Under the pieces are notes generated by a model. The model searched no databases. It was not told the DNA's origin and saw only the letters and a program-made list of their open reading frames with translations. Positions 30,886 to 31,116 of a stretch of DNA of 31,116 nucleotides are shown here, one piece after another. The position numbers were made by a program, and so were the translations under genes. The stretch is from contig JBBDRV010000150.1 of assembly GCA_040905285.1 (NCBI GenBank), positions 1 to 31,116 of the forward strand, in the 5' to 3' direction. Numbering within the stretch: position 1 is the stretch's first letter; each line of letters opens with the position of its first letter. This DNA comes from JBBDRV01 sp040905285 (GTDB lineage Bacteria > Bacteroidota > Rhodothermia > Balneolales > Balneolaceae).

Positions 30886-31116
30886 CTAAAGCACGTTGTA
30901 AGTCACTACACCTGTTGCAAGAGCAATAAAGGCAAAGGCGATAAGCGAAAGCAGGCCGTCCCTGGCGATTAAAGAGAGGCCGAAGGTGGTAAAAACTGCC
31001 CCGGCACCGTTTGCGCTGAAAGGGATCATTTCCATTAGCGGCATTACAGTGGCAATAAGAAGACAAAACGCAGCAATGACCTGAACTGCAGGGCCGGCTG
31101 TAAATAATAGGAACCG
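30886..31116 (-). CDS. ExoD-family exopolysaccharide protein, C-terminal part
   Basis: The minus strand is open from the window edge to a TAG at 30886-30888, giving 76 residues. VIAAFCLLIATVMPLMEMIP, then FSANGAGAVFTTFGLSLIA and RDGLLSLIAFAFIALATGVV are the terminal helices of ExoD (MPLxExIPFSAxxxxxxxxxFGLxLxARDGLL). ExoD is a small inner-membrane protein first linked to exopolysaccharide synthesis in rhizobia; its biochemical role is unclear. The N-terminus is beyond the window. It is convergent with the antitoxin relic, with a 17-bp gap. Confidence 0.82.
   Translation of the reverse strand, partial: RFLLFTAGPAVQVIAAFCLLIATVMPLMEMIPFSANGAGAVFTTFGLSLIARDGLLSLIAFAFIALATGVVTYNVL

Noticed and set aside
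30737..31066. 109-codon minus-strand frame at the right end
   Set aside because: It is out of frame with the ExoD-like helices and antisense to the antitoxin relic, giving a Cys/Arg-rich peptide with no membrane pattern.

Overview
The window looks like chromosomal DNA of a Gram-negative, mid-GC bacterium of the Bacteroidota/Balneolota type. Several things point this way: a 20-22 residue signal peptide on a porin ending in F-x-x-x-F, lipoproteins, many starts without a clear Shine-Dalgarno, multi-PAS sensors, and acidic linkers such as the DDGEQ repeat. The placement rests on general look and remembered homologues, not on a marker gene. I found no rRNA, tRNA, CRISPR array, prophage or intact insertion sequence.

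Layout. Bases 1-1572 (-) hold the N-terminal 524 residues of a multi-PAS/GAF-like sensor that runs out of the window. Then come a SprT-like zinc protein (-), a PAPS-type sulfotransferase (+), an SDR oxidoreductase (-), PEP synthase (+) and a P2-type cation ATPase (+). Next are an SGNH-hydrolase lipoprotein with a 21-bp/7-residue repeat (-), an aldo/keto reductase (-), a second P2-type ATPase (-) and a small DUF5808-like membrane protein (-). Bases 16070-19188 (+) carry a PAS histidine kinase, an Ada-type alkylation-repair protein and a thioredoxin-fold 2Fe-2S ferredoxin. A luciferase-like oxidoreductase, a truncated VOC/glyoxalase, a phosphate-type porin and a PhoU fragment follow on the minus strand. 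The phosphate-uptake operon pstS-pstC-pstA-pstB-phoU occupies 22026-26835 (+). The right end has a membrane protein plus YetF/DUF421 pair (+), undecaprenyl-diphosphatase (-), a Na+/Ca2+ exchanger (+), a broken AbiEi-like antitoxin (+) and the C-terminus of an ExoD protein (-).

How the parts connect. The core is a phosphate-starvation locus. Three direct xTAACA hexamers with exact 11-bp spacing sit just upstream of pstS, as expected for a PHO box. The divergent porin and PhoU fragment may share that control region. Two Ca2+-ATPase paralogues and a Na+/Ca2+ exchanger suggest investment in cation homeostasis.

The most notable hidden content is a set of gene relics invisible to simple ORF calling: a PhoU C-terminus, the N-terminus of a different PstS-family lipoprotein joined to the C-terminus of an ACR3-like arsenite permease (both antisense downstream of phoU), a VOC C-terminal fragment, and an AbiEi-like antitoxin with its middle deleted but its operator-like TGAACA array still upstream. 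The relics around pst look like the remains of a second phosphate/arsenic locus.
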